Assembly (NCBI GenBank): GCA_913030605.1
Contig: CAJWEZ010000012.1
Location: 1-64,000, forward strand
Reading direction: 5' to 3'
Origin: an uncultured Spirochaeta sp.
Lineage (GTDB): Bacteria > Spirochaetota > Spirochaetia > DSM-27196 > Alkalispirochaetaceae
Length of the DNA: 64,000 nucleotides
The notes below the pieces were generated by a model. The model saw only the letters and a program-made list of their open reading frames with translations. It was not told where the DNA came from and ran no database searches. This document shows, piece by piece, positions 1 through 8,055 of this stretch; within the stretch, counting starts at the first letter, position 1; each line of letters opens with the position of its first letter. The translations under genes and the position numbers were made by a program.

Positions 1-330
1 CCGCCATCTTGCTATTTCCTTCTACTGACTATTCCCCGCTAATCTGCGATGAACCTTTTTTGCGGCCTGTGTTGTTGCGTCCATACACACGTGAGACACA
101 GAGCGTGTCGAAAAGGTTGCAGGGGATCGTCCAGGCATCGGTCATTGACGGCGGCCACGCCCTTCACCATCTGAACCTCGTGCCTTCACGAACCGTGTAT
201 GCCGTTCACGGATTGGCAGAATCGATACGCTCCAGACAGCCGTTTCGCGTGCGGAACGGCCCAAAAGCGCGACACACGAATGGCACGGAACTTGCAACCC
301 TCCGGACAACACGACCATTCGGAGGCAACT
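1..330. other. Left-edge region without a supported gene
   Basis: I found no convincing coding sequence here. Open frames on both strands run through it, but none shows a recognisable domain or a ribosome binding site followed by a plausible N-terminus. An inverted repeat CCGTG-N9-CACGG lies at 193-211, about 70 bases upstream of the sigma-54 promoter, and could be an activator site; this is only suggestive. The sigma-54 promoter and the ribosome binding site (GGAGGC at 321-326) of the lipoprotein gene lie at the right end. Confidence 0.5.
281..296 (+). promoter_or_regulatory. Sigma-54 (RpoN) -24/-12 promoter
   Basis: The bases TGGCACG-GAAC-TTGCA match the RpoN consensus TGGCACG-N4-TTGCW at every defined position, with the invariant GG at 282-283 and GC at 294-295 separated by exactly ten bases. 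Transcription would begin near 306-308, leaving a leader of about 23-25 bases before the ATG at 331. Sigma-54 promoters need an enhancer-binding ATPase activator; none is encoded in this window. Confidence 0.75.
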
Positions 331-1233
331 ATGAAATCCGTGTTTTCAAAAGGCTCAATCCTGCTGCTTCTCGCCGCAGCAATCCTGCTGGGGGGCTGCA
401 GCCTCCTCGGTCTGGACGAGGAAGAGGACTCGGGACCTTCCACCGTTGATCCGGCCGACGCTGAGGCGCTCACCGATGCCCTGGTGGTTCCAAGCGGTGC
501 GTCCATCGTAGACGGGTCGCTGTCCGGCTACGTCTCAGGTTCGGCGGTCTCAGGTTCGAACGACACCACGCTTACGGTGGACTCGTCGTCGATCACGATG
601 GCCAACGGCGGGTCGTACGCGCTGAATCTGACCTCGTCCGGCTCCAACGCCGTCGCCGGCGTTGCGCTCCAGGTGAGCGGGTCAGGCCGGTACTACCAGA
701 TCCCGCAGAGCGCCGGCGCAAATGCGACGTTTTCGATCAACGTGGGGCTCCCGACCAACGTCGGTTCCGGCTCGTTTACACTCATCCTGGTCCTGTACGA
801 CTCCAGCGGAAGCGGCAGCAACGGCGTCTCGCTGCCGGTGACCGTGGAACAGGTCGGAACCGGGGCGCTTCAGGTACAGCTGACCTGGAACACCGACAAC
901 ACCGATCTGGATCTGCACATCGTGGAACCTGGCGGTGACAGGATCTACTACGGTGACCCCGAGGGCGATCAGAGCGGTGGAGAACTCGACGTGGACGACA
1001 CGAACGGCCGCGGGCCGGAGAACATCTTCTTCGATTCCACGCCCCCCGACGGGACGTACGCGGTCTCGGTCGACTACTATTATGGAAGCACGTCGACCGA
1101 CTACACGGTGGTGATTTCCGCCGGTGGCGATACGCTCGCAACGCTCACCGGAACGCTCGCGAGCTCCGCAGCTGCGGAGGCGAATGTCGCGGACATCGTG
1201 GTCTCCGGCGGTTCGATTACCGTGAACAACTGA
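331..1233 (+). CDS. Lipoprotein with DUF2135/YfaP-like C-terminal domain
   Basis: A 300-residue secreted lipoprotein. The N-terminus has a short basic stretch, a hydrophobic run and a lipobox ending LLGGC, followed by an acidic segment (EEEDSG) typical of the tether after a lipidated Cys. The middle is Ser/Thr/Gly-rich. Near residues 175-285 a stretch reading LTWNTDNTDLDLHIVEPGGD, then a Gly-Gly-Glu-Leu-Asp-x-Asp-Asp-Thr segment and GPENI, matches the pattern of DUF2135/YfaP-type beta-sandwich domains. I chose ATG 331 because GGAGGC lies five bases upstream and it gives a proper signal peptide. The gene sits behind a consensus sigma-54 promoter, so expression is probably conditional. The ligand or partner is unknown. 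Confidence 0.8.
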   Translation: MKSVFSKGSILLLLAAAILLGGCSLLGLDEEEDSGPSTVDPADAEALTDALVVPSGASIVDGSLSGYVSGSAVSGSNDTTLTVDSSSITMANGGSYALNLTSSGSNAVAGVALQVSGSGRYYQIPQSAGANATFSINVGLPTNVGSGSFTLILVLYDSSGSGSNGVSLPVTVEQVGTGALQVQLTWNTDNTDLDLHIVEPGGDRIYYGDPEGDQSGGELDVDDTNGRGPENIFFDSTPPDGTYAVSVDYYYGSTSTDYTVVISAGGDTLATLTGTLASSAAAEANVADIVVSGGSITVNN

Positions 1234-1243
1234 CACCGAGGAC

Positions 1244-1290
1244 GATCGCGACGCGTGGGTGGCGAATCCGTCAGCCGCGCGTTCGCGATC
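1244..1290 (+). terminator. GC-rich hairpin after the lipoprotein gene
   Basis: GATCGCGA at 1244-1251 pairs with TCGCGATC at 1283-1290, and the adjacent CGCG extends the stem with a one-base bulge. It starts eleven bases after the stop codon. No T-run follows, so it could stop transcription only partly or act as a 3' stabiliser. Confidence 0.4.
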
Positions 1291-1369
1291 GATCCCGTTC
1301 CGCCCTGTGTAGCGGACAGGATCCTGGAAACGCTTGTACAATGAGAAACCACCATTGGAGGGACAGGCG

Positions 1370-1807
1370 TTGGGTGAATCACTGCACATCAGGCACATCG
1401 AACAGCACGAACTGGCGGACGCGTATCGCGTTGTCAGGCAACTCCGCCCGCACCTCGACGAGGGTGCATTTATCGAGCGCGTGGTGGCCCAGCGCCGATC
1501 CGGCTACGAACTCGTCGGCGCGTACGAGCGAGACAGGTCTTCCGACCGCGCGGTGATTGGTGTTATCGGGTTCCGCCCGGTCCTCACGCTCGCCCGCGGG
1601 GCCTATCTGCACGTGGACGATCTGGTAGTCGACGAATCGTGGCGCGGTGCGCGCGTCGGGACGGAACTGATGGGTTTTGCCGAGACGTACGCGCGACGGT
1701 GCGGCATGGAGTCGGTGTTTCTCGACGCCCGGACGGCAGCGATCGGGTTCTACGAGGCCCGTGGGTACGGATTTCACCCGTCTCCGTCGATGACCAAATC
1801 GGTATAG
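1370..1807 (+). CDS. GNAT family N-acetyltransferase
   Basis: A 145-residue single-domain GNAT protein that would transfer an acetyl group from acetyl-CoA to an amine; the acceptor is unknown. The core is clear: a beta-4 strand with YLHVDDLVVDESWRG, then the acetyl-CoA pyrophosphate loop (RGARVGTELM) and a C-terminal IGFYEARGYGF segment typical of the last strands. I chose TTG 1370 because GGAGGGA lies six bases upstream at 1357-1363; the frame stays open to 1334, but nothing upstream resembles a GNAT N-terminus. TACAAT at 1337-1342 could be a -10 box. The gene stands alone and converges with the MarR-GNAT gene 18 bases away. Confidence 0.85.
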   Translation: MGESLHIRHIEQHELADAYRVVRQLRPHLDEGAFIERVVAQRRSGYELVGAYERDRSSDRAVIGVIGFRPVLTLARGAYLHVDDLVVDESWRGARVGTELMGFAETYARRCGMESVFLDARTAAIGFYEARGYGFHPSPSMTKSV

Positions 1808-1825
1808 CCCGCGTTCGGCCTCCGC

Positions 1826-2692
1826 TCACAACGGTTTTTCGAACCAGTGGGTCGCGTAGGGGTTGTCGTTGTACCGCTCGATCTCGCGGTACCCGACGCG
1901 CGAGTACAGCCGTCGTGCTTCAGTCAGGGTGCCGTTGGTGTCCAGCCGTACAACGGTCGCCTCCGCCCCGCGGGCGATGTCTTCGAGCTGCGAGAGGATC
2001 CGCGAGGCGAGGCCGATTCCGCGGTACTCCGGATCCACCCACATGCGTTTGATCTCGGCGAACTCCGGTCGGAAGACGACCGCGCCGCACCCGATCGCCC
2101 GGCGTCCGACAACCGCCAGTACGAACTCCCCGTCCGGTGGAACGAACTGCTCGCCGGCGGGGTCGTCGCCGGGGTCAAACCCGCCGGTGAACCGCCGATC
2201 GAGTTCGTCGTAGTAGCGGTGGAGCAGGTCCTGCGCCCGGGGATCGTGAACGTCCGCGGTATTGATCTCAACCGTCGCCGCGCTCAGCAGCCGTTCGATC
2301 GTCCGAAACGCGTCCACAAACGCCGACTGCTTGCTCTCGGGCACGCGTGACAGCAACTCAGCCGCCGACGCATCGGAGAGCTGGTCCAGCGTTCTGAACT
2401 CCTCCAGACCCTGCTCCGTCAGGTTCGCGATACGAACGCGTCCGTCGGCGGAATCCTTCGCCACGCGCACCAGCGATTCCCGCTCCAGCGTTCTCAAGAG
2501 CCGCGACATGTACCCGGAATCGAAGCCCAGGCGGTGGCGCAGCTCGCGGACCTCGGCTCCCTCGGCCCCGATCTCGAAGAGGAGTCGGGATGAGGCCAGG
2601 CTGCGCCCCCGACCAAGGTAGGATCGGTCGAGCAGGCCGATCGCCTGGGTAAACGAGCGGTTGAAGCGCCTGATCGTCTCTACAGCGTTCAT
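1826..2692 (-). CDS. MarR-type regulator fused to a GNAT acetyltransferase
   Basis: A 288-residue two-domain protein. Residues about 1-140 form a MarR winged helix, with a recognition region around LGFDSGYMSRLLRTLERE and a wing with ADGRVRIANLTEQG. Residues about 150-288 are a GNAT domain with the acetyl-CoA loop RGIGLASRIL and the terminal RRLYSRVGYREIERY strand. Such fusions form a known family; what they acetylate is generally unknown. The start at 2692 is fixed by the promoter just upstream: a 20-bp perfect palindrome covers the -10 box and ends four bases before the ATG, with no ribosome binding site. The mRNA is therefore probably leaderless or nearly so, and the protein probably represses itself. 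Confidence 0.9.
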   Translation of the reverse strand: MNAVETIRRFNRSFTQAIGLLDRSYLGRGRSLASSRLLFEIGAEGAEVRELRHRLGFDSGYMSRLLRTLERESLVRVAKDSADGRVRIANLTEQGLEEFRTLDQLSDASAAELLSRVPESKQSAFVDAFRTIERLLSAATVEINTADVHDPRAQDLLHRYYDELDRRFTGGFDPGDDPAGEQFVPPDGEFVLAVVGRRAIGCGAVVFRPEFAEIKRMWVDPEYRGIGLASRILSQLEDIARGAEATVVRLDTNGTLTEARRLYSRVGYREIERYNDNPYATHWFEKPL

Positions 2693-2695
2693 TAA

Positions 2696-2715
2696 TATCT
2701 GACTATAGTCAGATA
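2696..2715. promoter_or_regulatory. Perfect 20-bp palindrome, probable MarR operator
   Basis: TATCTGACTATAGTCAGATA is its own reverse complement over all 20 bases. It spans the -10 hexamer and start point of the MarR-GNAT promoter. MarR dimers bind palindromes of about this size, so autorepression by blocking RNA polymerase is the simplest reading. Confidence 0.8.
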
Positions 2716-2730
2716 AATAGGCGAGTGCAA
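2702..2730 (-). promoter_or_regulatory. Promoter of the MarR-GNAT gene
   Basis: On the minus strand TTGCAC (2730-2725) and TATAGT (2707-2702) are separated by 17 bases, a good housekeeping-sigma promoter. The expected start point is within a few bases of the ATG at 2692. Confidence 0.7.
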
Positions 2731-2749
2731 GTGCTTCGAGCGTTCAGGT

Positions 2750-4168
2750 TCACGGTGAACCCGGACGCTCCTCTTTTGTGGGCAGCGTGATGTTGTACTG
2801 TTTTACGAGGCGGAGAATTTCCTTGCGCTGCCCCTTCAACGTGAGAAACCCACCCCGTTTCTGGAGCAACACGTGCAGCTCCAGAAGGTAACGGATTGCG
2901 GCGTGGTCTATGGACTCCGTTTCGCGCAGATCGATCGTGAGCCGTTGGTGCCCTCGCCTGATCAGCACATTGACCATCGCGGCGAGAAACTCGAGGTTGC
3001 CTTCGATAACGTCCTTGCGCAACACGATCGTGTCGGGCTTCGCGGAATCCATTTGAATGCAGATCGGAACGGCTTCGTCCGGAGACTCGTCGGATACGCT
3101 CTGCCGTTGAATCTCGCGTTCGAGAAGCTCGTTGGTGTGGCGCAACCGGTAAACGAGAACACGGACGATCTCCATGAACCAGCCCGGAATGCGGTACGAG
3201 TTGCGATTGAACTCGCGGGCAGAGATTCTGAACACGGTGCTCGTCCGTTCCGCCCGGACGTTGGCGGACCGGTTCCCCTCCGTCACGAGGTTCATTTCGC
3301 CGATCACGTCGCCGGTGTCGGCGTAACCGAGGATGATTTCATCCTCGTCGACGGTCCGGGTGATGACAAGACGGCCGGTTTTTACGACAAACATGTCGTC
3401 GCCCGGTTCGTCCTGACGAATCAGGTACTCGCCCCGAGTCACTCGCACGATCGGCAGGTGGCTCTGCTCCACGATTCGTTCGATTCCCTCGATCGTCTGG
3501 ATGCGATTGCGAATGAGCTGGACGTTTTTGATGGACACGGTAATCGAGTAGGCTCGCTCGTCGTCCGCCAGGTTCCGAAAAAACGCCAGGACGTCGTGAT
3601 CCACGTCGGGAACATCGGCAAAATCGATCGACGCTCGCTCGAATCCCCGGGAGGCGTAGGACCGAAGAACCTTCTTCAACTCGTTGAGTCGACCGGCATC
3701 AAACGTGCCGCGAAGGTATATGGCTACCTGTTTGTCCGACGTTTCGTCGCGGAATCCGAGGTCGTCGGTCGGCTCCGCGTACGCCTCCTCCTCCGGGTTT
3801 GCGTTCAGGCTCCGGTACTCACCGATCAGGCGTGTCGTTCGACGGATTCGGTCCGCAACCACCTGCGCGATGTTCACCGCCCACCGGTCGATTCCAAAGG
3901 GGCCGGAATCGAGGACATCGACCGATACCAGGCTCGCGGTTGTCGGTTCGAGGGCTGTGACGGTGGCGGAGCGGGGATTGCCGGAAATGAACGACATTTC
4001 GCCGACGATGCTTCCCGGGCCGAGGACCGCAATCGGGACCACGACGCCGTCGCTGGCGGTTGAGACGCGCACCGATCCGGATCGAATGATGTACAAATCC
4101 CGGGACTCGTCGCCCTGGGTGAAGAGTGTTTCGTTGGAGTCGATCGTGACTACCCGCGTGTTTGACAC
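2750..4168 (-). CDS. Protein with two cyclic-nucleotide-binding and two STAS-like domains
   Basis: About 472 residues with a duplicated layout. An N-terminal cNMP-binding domain has the phosphate-cassette region GPGSIVGEMSFISGNPRSATV. A STAS-like segment (IYLRGTFDAGRLNELKKVL...IDFADVPDVDHDVLAFF) follows. A second cNMP domain has GDVIGEMNLVTEGNRSANV, and a C-terminal STAS-like domain has RLTIDLRETESIDHAAIRYLLELHVLL. No DNA-binding or enzymatic domain is visible, so it is probably a cytoplasmic signalling adaptor. TATAAT at 4197-4192 puts transcription start near 4185, so I prefer GTG 4168 (GGGAG nine bases upstream) to the in-frame GTG at 4189. Whether the cassettes still bind nucleotide is uncertain: the Arg is kept, as RSATV and RSANV. 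Confidence 0.8.
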   Translation of the reverse strand: MSNTRVVTIDSNETLFTQGDESRDLYIIRSGSVRVSTASDGVVVPIAVLGPGSIVGEMSFISGNPRSATVTALEPTTASLVSVDVLDSGPFGIDRWAVNIAQVVADRIRRTTRLIGEYRSLNANPEEEAYAEPTDDLGFRDETSDKQVAIYLRGTFDAGRLNELKKVLRSYASRGFERASIDFADVPDVDHDVLAFFRNLADDERAYSITVSIKNVQLIRNRIQTIEGIERIVEQSHLPIVRVTRGEYLIRQDEPGDDMFVVKTGRLVITRTVDEDEIILGYADTGDVIGEMNLVTEGNRSANVRAERTSTVFRISAREFNRNSYRIPGWFMEIVRVLVYRLRHTNELLEREIQRQSVSDESPDEAVPICIQMDSAKPDTIVLRKDVIEGNLEFLAAMVNVLIRRGHQRLTIDLRETESIDHAAIRYLLELHVLLQKRGGFLTLKGQRKEILRLVKQYNITLPTKEERPGSP

Positions 4169-4191
4169 CGAATGGGTCTCCCGCAGCACCG

Positions 4192-4197
4192 ATTATA
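4192..4197 (-). promoter_or_regulatory. Candidate -10 box of the cNMP/STAS gene
   Basis: A perfect TATAAT on the minus strand lies just upstream of the gene. No convincing -35 hexamer is found 16-18 bases further up, so it may need an activator. It matters because it decides between the two GTG starts. Confidence 0.4.
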
Positions 4198-4264
4198 CCA
4201 CGGGTCACCGAAACCCTGCCGGACCGAACGTTGCGCCATCTCGCGGCGGCACGCCACCTGCGGG

Positions 4265-5956
4265 CTACGGGCTGCCGAGGTCGATCGGCCTCTCAGACGC
4301 CCAGCGATGGAGCGCGGGCCACAGCTGCATCAGTCTGCCGTACTCCGCGATATGTCCGCAGATCGCGTTCCAGTCCAGGTCGGCGCGGAGAAACGATCCT
4401 GACTCCAGTCGTGCATACACGCCGTCCCGGGCGCGTTCCGCCGCGTCACCGAGCGTCCCCGCCGCGATCCGTTCATCGCACGCGCGCAGGATGCGATTGG
4501 TTTGCGCGACCATGTGACGAGTAAGCAGTTCAACCGCCGTCGCCCTGGGTCCGTTCCCGAGTGCCACGAGGTACTCGGCCAGACTCGCCCACGAGGCAAC
4601 CGACGGCGCGGTGAGTATCGCCAGTACCAGAAGATCGTTTTCGCGGTACCCGGCGTCTGAAAGCGCGTCGAGCGTGAGGGGGCCGCCGGGCTTGGCGTAG
4701 TGTTCGATCGCGTACGGCAGGTGCAGGATCGTTCCAGGTCCGAACACCTGGCTCAGCGCGGCGCCGAATACGCCGTCGCCGTTGCGCCCCACCGACGGAA
4801 ACGGCGGCAGCGGCGTTCGATTGTCGTAGGCGGCGTGACTGGTGCGAAAGTACGGGCGATCGGAGATGGTGAGGCACGGCGCCGCCGCCACCCCCACCCC
4901 ACTCAGGAGCGCCTCCTTCCTCAGGCTGCCGCGGGCGGGGTGCGCCTCGGTGAGCAGGAGCAGCGGCGTGCGCTGCCCGATGTCGCCGGCGAGTCCCAGC
5001 ATCGTTGCGCGCACCCGGCGATCGGGCTCCTCGAGGCAGGCGATCAGGCGGCGCGTGGCATCCTCGATTCGGACCGACCCCGCCGGTCGACCGCCAAGGA
5101 TCTCCGGCAGCGACCGGGAGAGCCACTCGGCGTGCAACGCGATCGGGTCCCGTTGGGCACGCGTGTACCTGGCGTCGCGCTCGTCGATGCTCTCGAGGGG
5201 CGCGTAGTCCGACGGCGACGGGCGCGAGGTCACACGGAGTTCGCCGTGGGGATTCGAAAACTCCACAAACCGGGAGGGCTGATCGTCGTCACCGGACAGG
5301 AATCGCCGTCCGGCGCCGAGCAGGAGCAGGCGGTTGCGGTTTGTCCCCGCACGCCACGCCGGACTGTCGTTGAGGCCCAGAGCACGTTCGATCACCGCAC
5401 GGTCGGCGGGGGCGCATTCTGCGAGGTACGGTTCCACGGAGCGCCGGATACTCGCGCTGTCGACGATCGTCGCCGGCGGCGAATTCGGGACATCGTCGGG
5501 GCGCGCGCCCTGGAACGAGACGAGAAGCGGCGGACCGTCGGACCCGATCGCGGCCACCGTCGATCGCACCACGGCGTCGATCTCCCTCCATGATTTGCTC
5601 GTGGGGATCGCCATGAACGCCAGCGGCGGGGCCGCGTCGCCGGGATACTTCGCGGTGGCGACGCCGCGGCCGGTCTGGACGCGCCCGCTCAGCGTCTCGA
5701 ACGATTCAACCAGCCCCGCATCCACGAACGCCTGCAGCGCCCGCTCGATCTCCCGCCGGGTGAGCACCTCACCGAAGCGCAGCTCGAGCTCCCGTACGTG
5801 CTCCGCGACCGGACGAAACGAGACAATCTCGTCCAGCAGCGGCAGGAGCGACCGATCGAGGTCGGTCAATGTCATCGTTCCGTCGTGCCCGTCAAGCGTC
5901 GCGATCGCGTCCCCGATCAGGTGCGGGGCGCGATGCGACGGACCGATCGCGTTCAT
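4265..5956 (-). CDS. Orphan protein: winged-helix/PqqD-like N-terminus, possible glycosyltransferase-like core
   Basis: A 563-residue cytoplasmic protein without signal peptide or membrane segment. I do not recognise it securely. Residues about 10-88 look like a PqqD-type or winged-helix domain. The rest has landmarks that recall GT-A-like glycosyltransferases: a GPPLLVSFQGARPDD strand near 141-155, an Asn-Arg-Asn at 206-208, an Asp triplet (SGDDD, 221-225) that could be a metal-binding DxD, and an RNGDGVFG motif at 391-398 followed by HLPYAIEH. These are inferences from motif memory, not an alignment. The start is secure: ATG 5956 lies three bases after the stop of the upstream lipoprotein gene, so the two are probably translationally coupled. 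It could be a modifying enzyme acting on that lipoprotein or on a peptide; no precursor peptide gene is evident. Confidence 0.6.
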   Translation of the reverse strand: MNAIGPSHRAPHLIGDAIATLDGHDGTMTLTDLDRSLLPLLDEIVSFRPVAEHVRELELRFGEVLTRREIERALQAFVDAGLVESFETLSGRVQTGRGVATAKYPGDAAPPLAFMAIPTSKSWREIDAVVRSTVAAIGSDGPPLLVSFQGARPDDVPNSPPATIVDSASIRRSVEPYLAECAPADRAVIERALGLNDSPAWRAGTNRNRLLLLGAGRRFLSGDDDQPSRFVEFSNPHGELRVTSRPSPSDYAPLESIDERDARYTRAQRDPIALHAEWLSRSLPEILGGRPAGSVRIEDATRRLIACLEEPDRRVRATMLGLAGDIGQRTPLLLLTEAHPARGSLRKEALLSGVGVAAAPCLTISDRPYFRTSHAAYDNRTPLPPFPSVGRNGDGVFGAALSQVFGPGTILHLPYAIEHYAKPGGPLTLDALSDAGYRENDLLVLAILTAPSVASWASLAEYLVALGNGPRATAVELLTRHMVAQTNRILRACDERIAAGTLGDAAERARDGVYARLESGSFLRADLDWNAICGHIAEYGRLMQLWPALHRWASERPIDLGSP

Positions 5957-5959
5957 CGG

Positions 5960-6856
5960 TCAATAGTACAACGTTGCGCTCAGACTGATCTCGAACTCGT
6001 CCGTCCCGCTCGCCGTGGCGTTGGTGCTCAACGTGAGCGTGGCAGCTACCGTCCCGTAGTCGTAGGTGTCGTCTTTCTGGATCCCCACAATGATGTCGCG
6101 GGTCGATCCCGGGTCGATCGCGCTGAGGTCGGGCGTCTGCACGAAGAAGAACTCGTTGATATCGTCGCCCGGGTTGGACTCGACTGCCGTCCCATTCACC
6201 GTTGTATCCGAGATCACCGCGCGTGATATTTTCAGGGGGTATGTTCCCGAGTTGGTCACGGTGAGCGTCGTCTGGACGAGCCCGCCACTCGTAGTCGGCT
6301 CCCCAAGGTACACGGGATCGCCGACGATGGGGTCGATCGTTTCGTCGTCCCACTCGACCGTGATCTCCGCACTCCCCGCGGCGCCGACGATCGTCAGATC
6401 ATACGCCTCGGAGTCCGCGTTGCTCCGAATGCTGACCGTCGCGGTGCGGCGCCCCGGACTCCCGGTCGCCACAAAGTCGAGTACCACGTCGAAACTCGCG
6501 TTGGGCGCGAGTGACGCGGGTACCGCCGAGGTATCCAGCGAAAACTGCGCCGCGTCGGCCCCCCCCAGAAAGACCCCCAGCGCGTCCCCGTCGGCATTGG
6601 TCCCGGAGAGCGTCACCGTCGCGTCGCTCGCGTTCGTTACCGTGAGCGTCGTGGTGTCGCTCCCACCGATCTCTCCGTAGCCGATGTCGAGATCGGCGGA
6701 GAGGTCGACCGACTCGGAACCGATGGCGACAGAGAGCCACGTTCCGTCGGCGCTTGCGAGCGAACTGTCGCCGCCGGCGCCGGCGTTGTCGCACGCCACC
6801 ACGGTCGCCGCAAGCAGCAGAACCACCGACCATTTGACCAGATTCCCGTTCGTCAT
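5960..6856 (-). CDS. Lipoprotein with choice-of-anchor D / Ig-like domains
   Basis: A 298-residue lipoprotein. The signal sequence (KWSVVLLLAATVVAC) ends in a lipobox Cys followed by a Gly/Ser/Asp-rich tether. The first repeat (GGSDTTTLTVTNASDATVTL, then LDTSAVPASLAPNASFDVVLDF and TVSIRSNADSEAYDL) has the pattern of choice-of-anchor D or HYDIN-type Ig-like domains; a second repeat starts around VQTTLTVTNSGTYPLKIS. ATG 6856 is chosen because GGAGGA lies just upstream. It is rich in Ser and Thr. The downstream orphan gene begins three bases after its stop, so the pair form an operon. The cell-surface role is unknown. Confidence 0.8.
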   Translation of the reverse strand: MTNGNLVKWSVVLLLAATVVACDNAGAGGDSSLASADGTWLSVAIGSESVDLSADLDIGYGEIGGSDTTTLTVTNASDATVTLSGTNADGDALGVFLGGADAAQFSLDTSAVPASLAPNASFDVVLDFVATGSPGRRTATVSIRSNADSEAYDLTIVGAAGSAEITVEWDDETIDPIVGDPVYLGEPTTSGGLVQTTLTVTNSGTYPLKISRAVISDTTVNGTAVESNPGDDINEFFFVQTPDLSAIDPGSTRDIIVGIQKDDTYDYGTVAATLTLSTNATASGTDEFEISLSATLYY

Positions 6857-7001
6857 GTTTCCTCCTCCGAGCGCGGGCGCAGGCTGCACGGCGCGTACCG
6901 CTCTCGGAGATAAACCTGACATCGACCATGCGAAATCCGCATCGCCCGAACGGAGGAAATTCGTGTCCCCCGATCGGGTGAATTGGTCCGAACAGGTCCC
7001 C

Positions 7002-7892
7002 CTACACGTTGGTAATGTGCATCATCCGGTACCGCAACCGAATCTCCGACGGCGTTGCCCCCATCCGCGCCTTGAACTGACGGATGTAGTTGCGCCGCGA
7101 AGCGAACCCGCACTCGTGGGCCACCTTCTCGACGGTGTCGCTCGTGGAGACGAGACGCGTAACCGAGTAGTGAACGCGCTGGTCGTTGATGTAGACACCG
7201 ATGGGGCGCGACATGACCGTTTTGAAGAGGCGCCCGAGGTAGTCGGGGTTGTGCTCCATCATCGCGGCGAGCGCCTTCACCGAGAAGTTGGGGTCGCAGA
7301 GGTGCTCAAAAATCGTCTCGATCATGGCGTAGACAAGGCTGTGGTGCGAGGGGATGCGGTTGGCGACGGTGTGCTCGGAGAGGACGTACTCGTTCATCCT
7401 GATCATCATCAGCCGAAAGAGGATCTGAAATTTCTGATGCGTGAACGAGGGGCTTTCCTGTTCCGAGAGCAGGTCGTGAAACAGTTCTGAAAACACGGCG
7501 GCGTGGGTGAGCTCGATCTCGGTTGGCAGGAGCAATGCGTCCTCGAGACGCGCCTTTACGACCGACGTGTTGTTCAGGATCGCCAGCGCGTCGGGTTCAT
7601 CGAGGACGATCGGTGGCTCCACGGTCGAGAAGTGCATCCAGTAGTACGACGCCGGTTCCGTGATCGGTCGCGCGCCGCGGTGGTTGCGCTCGGCAGGAAG
7701 AAGACAGAACCGGTCCGGCGTCACGGTGATCGTGTCACCGTCTTCGTCGATCTCAACCGTCGATTTTTTGCCGAGGATGACAACGGAGGTGTCGAGGTGG
7801 CGCGAGGGGTGCGTCCATCCGGGGTTGAGGATCGCGATGCCGCAGTTTTCCGCGTGGAGCGCGGACAGGCGGGGGAACAGGACGTAGCGCAC
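7002..7892 (-). CDS. AraC family regulator of the adjacent sugar operon
   Basis: A protein of about 296 residues with an N-terminal cupin-like effector domain (FPRLSALHAENCGIAILNPG, with HPSRHLD further on) and a C-terminal AraC/XylS double helix-turn-helix. The latter shows NFSVKALAAMMEHNPDYLGRLFK and VEKVAHECGFASRRNYIRQF, then the usual P-S-E-I-R-L-R-Y end. GTG 7892 has GGAG six bases upstream; the frame extends to a TTG at 7937 without a binding site. It is divergent from the binding-protein gene at 8056 and most likely activates that operon in response to its sugar. Confidence 0.88.
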   Translation of the reverse strand: MRYVLFPRLSALHAENCGIAILNPGWTHPSRHLDTSVVILGKKSTVEIDEDGDTITVTPDRFCLLPAERNHRGARPITEPASYYWMHFSTVEPPIVLDEPDALAILNNTSVVKARLEDALLLPTEIELTHAAVFSELFHDLLSEQESPSFTHQKFQILFRLMMIRMNEYVLSEHTVANRIPSHHSLVYAMIETIFEHLCDPNFSVKALAAMMEHNPDYLGRLFKTVMSRPIGVYINDQRVHYSVTRLVSTSDTVEKVAHECGFASRRNYIRQFKARMGATPSEIRLRYRMMHITNV

Positions 7893-7959
7893 AGCAGTCT
7901 CCGGGGCAATTATCACCGCAGCCCGCCGATCTCGCAACGGATACCACTCGCAATACGTC

Positions 7960-7987
7960 GGAATCCGTCACATTATGTCGAGATTCC
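7960..7987. promoter_or_regulatory. Inverted repeat in the divergent AraC/ABC intergenic region
   Basis: GGAATC at 7960-7965 and GATTCC at 7982-7987 are exact inverted copies 16 bases apart, between the AraC gene and the operon it faces. TACAAT at 8016-8021 is a possible -10 box for the operon, but no good -35 lies upstream, as expected for an activated promoter. The operator assignment is tentative. Confidence 0.3.
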
Positions 7988-8055
7988 CTCTCTACAGCGC
8001 CGTGGGGGGCGGTCCTACAATAAACGCAGTTCGAATGGGAACAAGGAGGCACGAT

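Noticed and set aside
9-506. Open frames on both strands at the left edge
   Set aside because: They overlap the sigma-54 promoter and the signal peptide of the lipoprotein, carry no domain, and are Arg/Pro-rich as expected of chance frames in GC-rich DNA.
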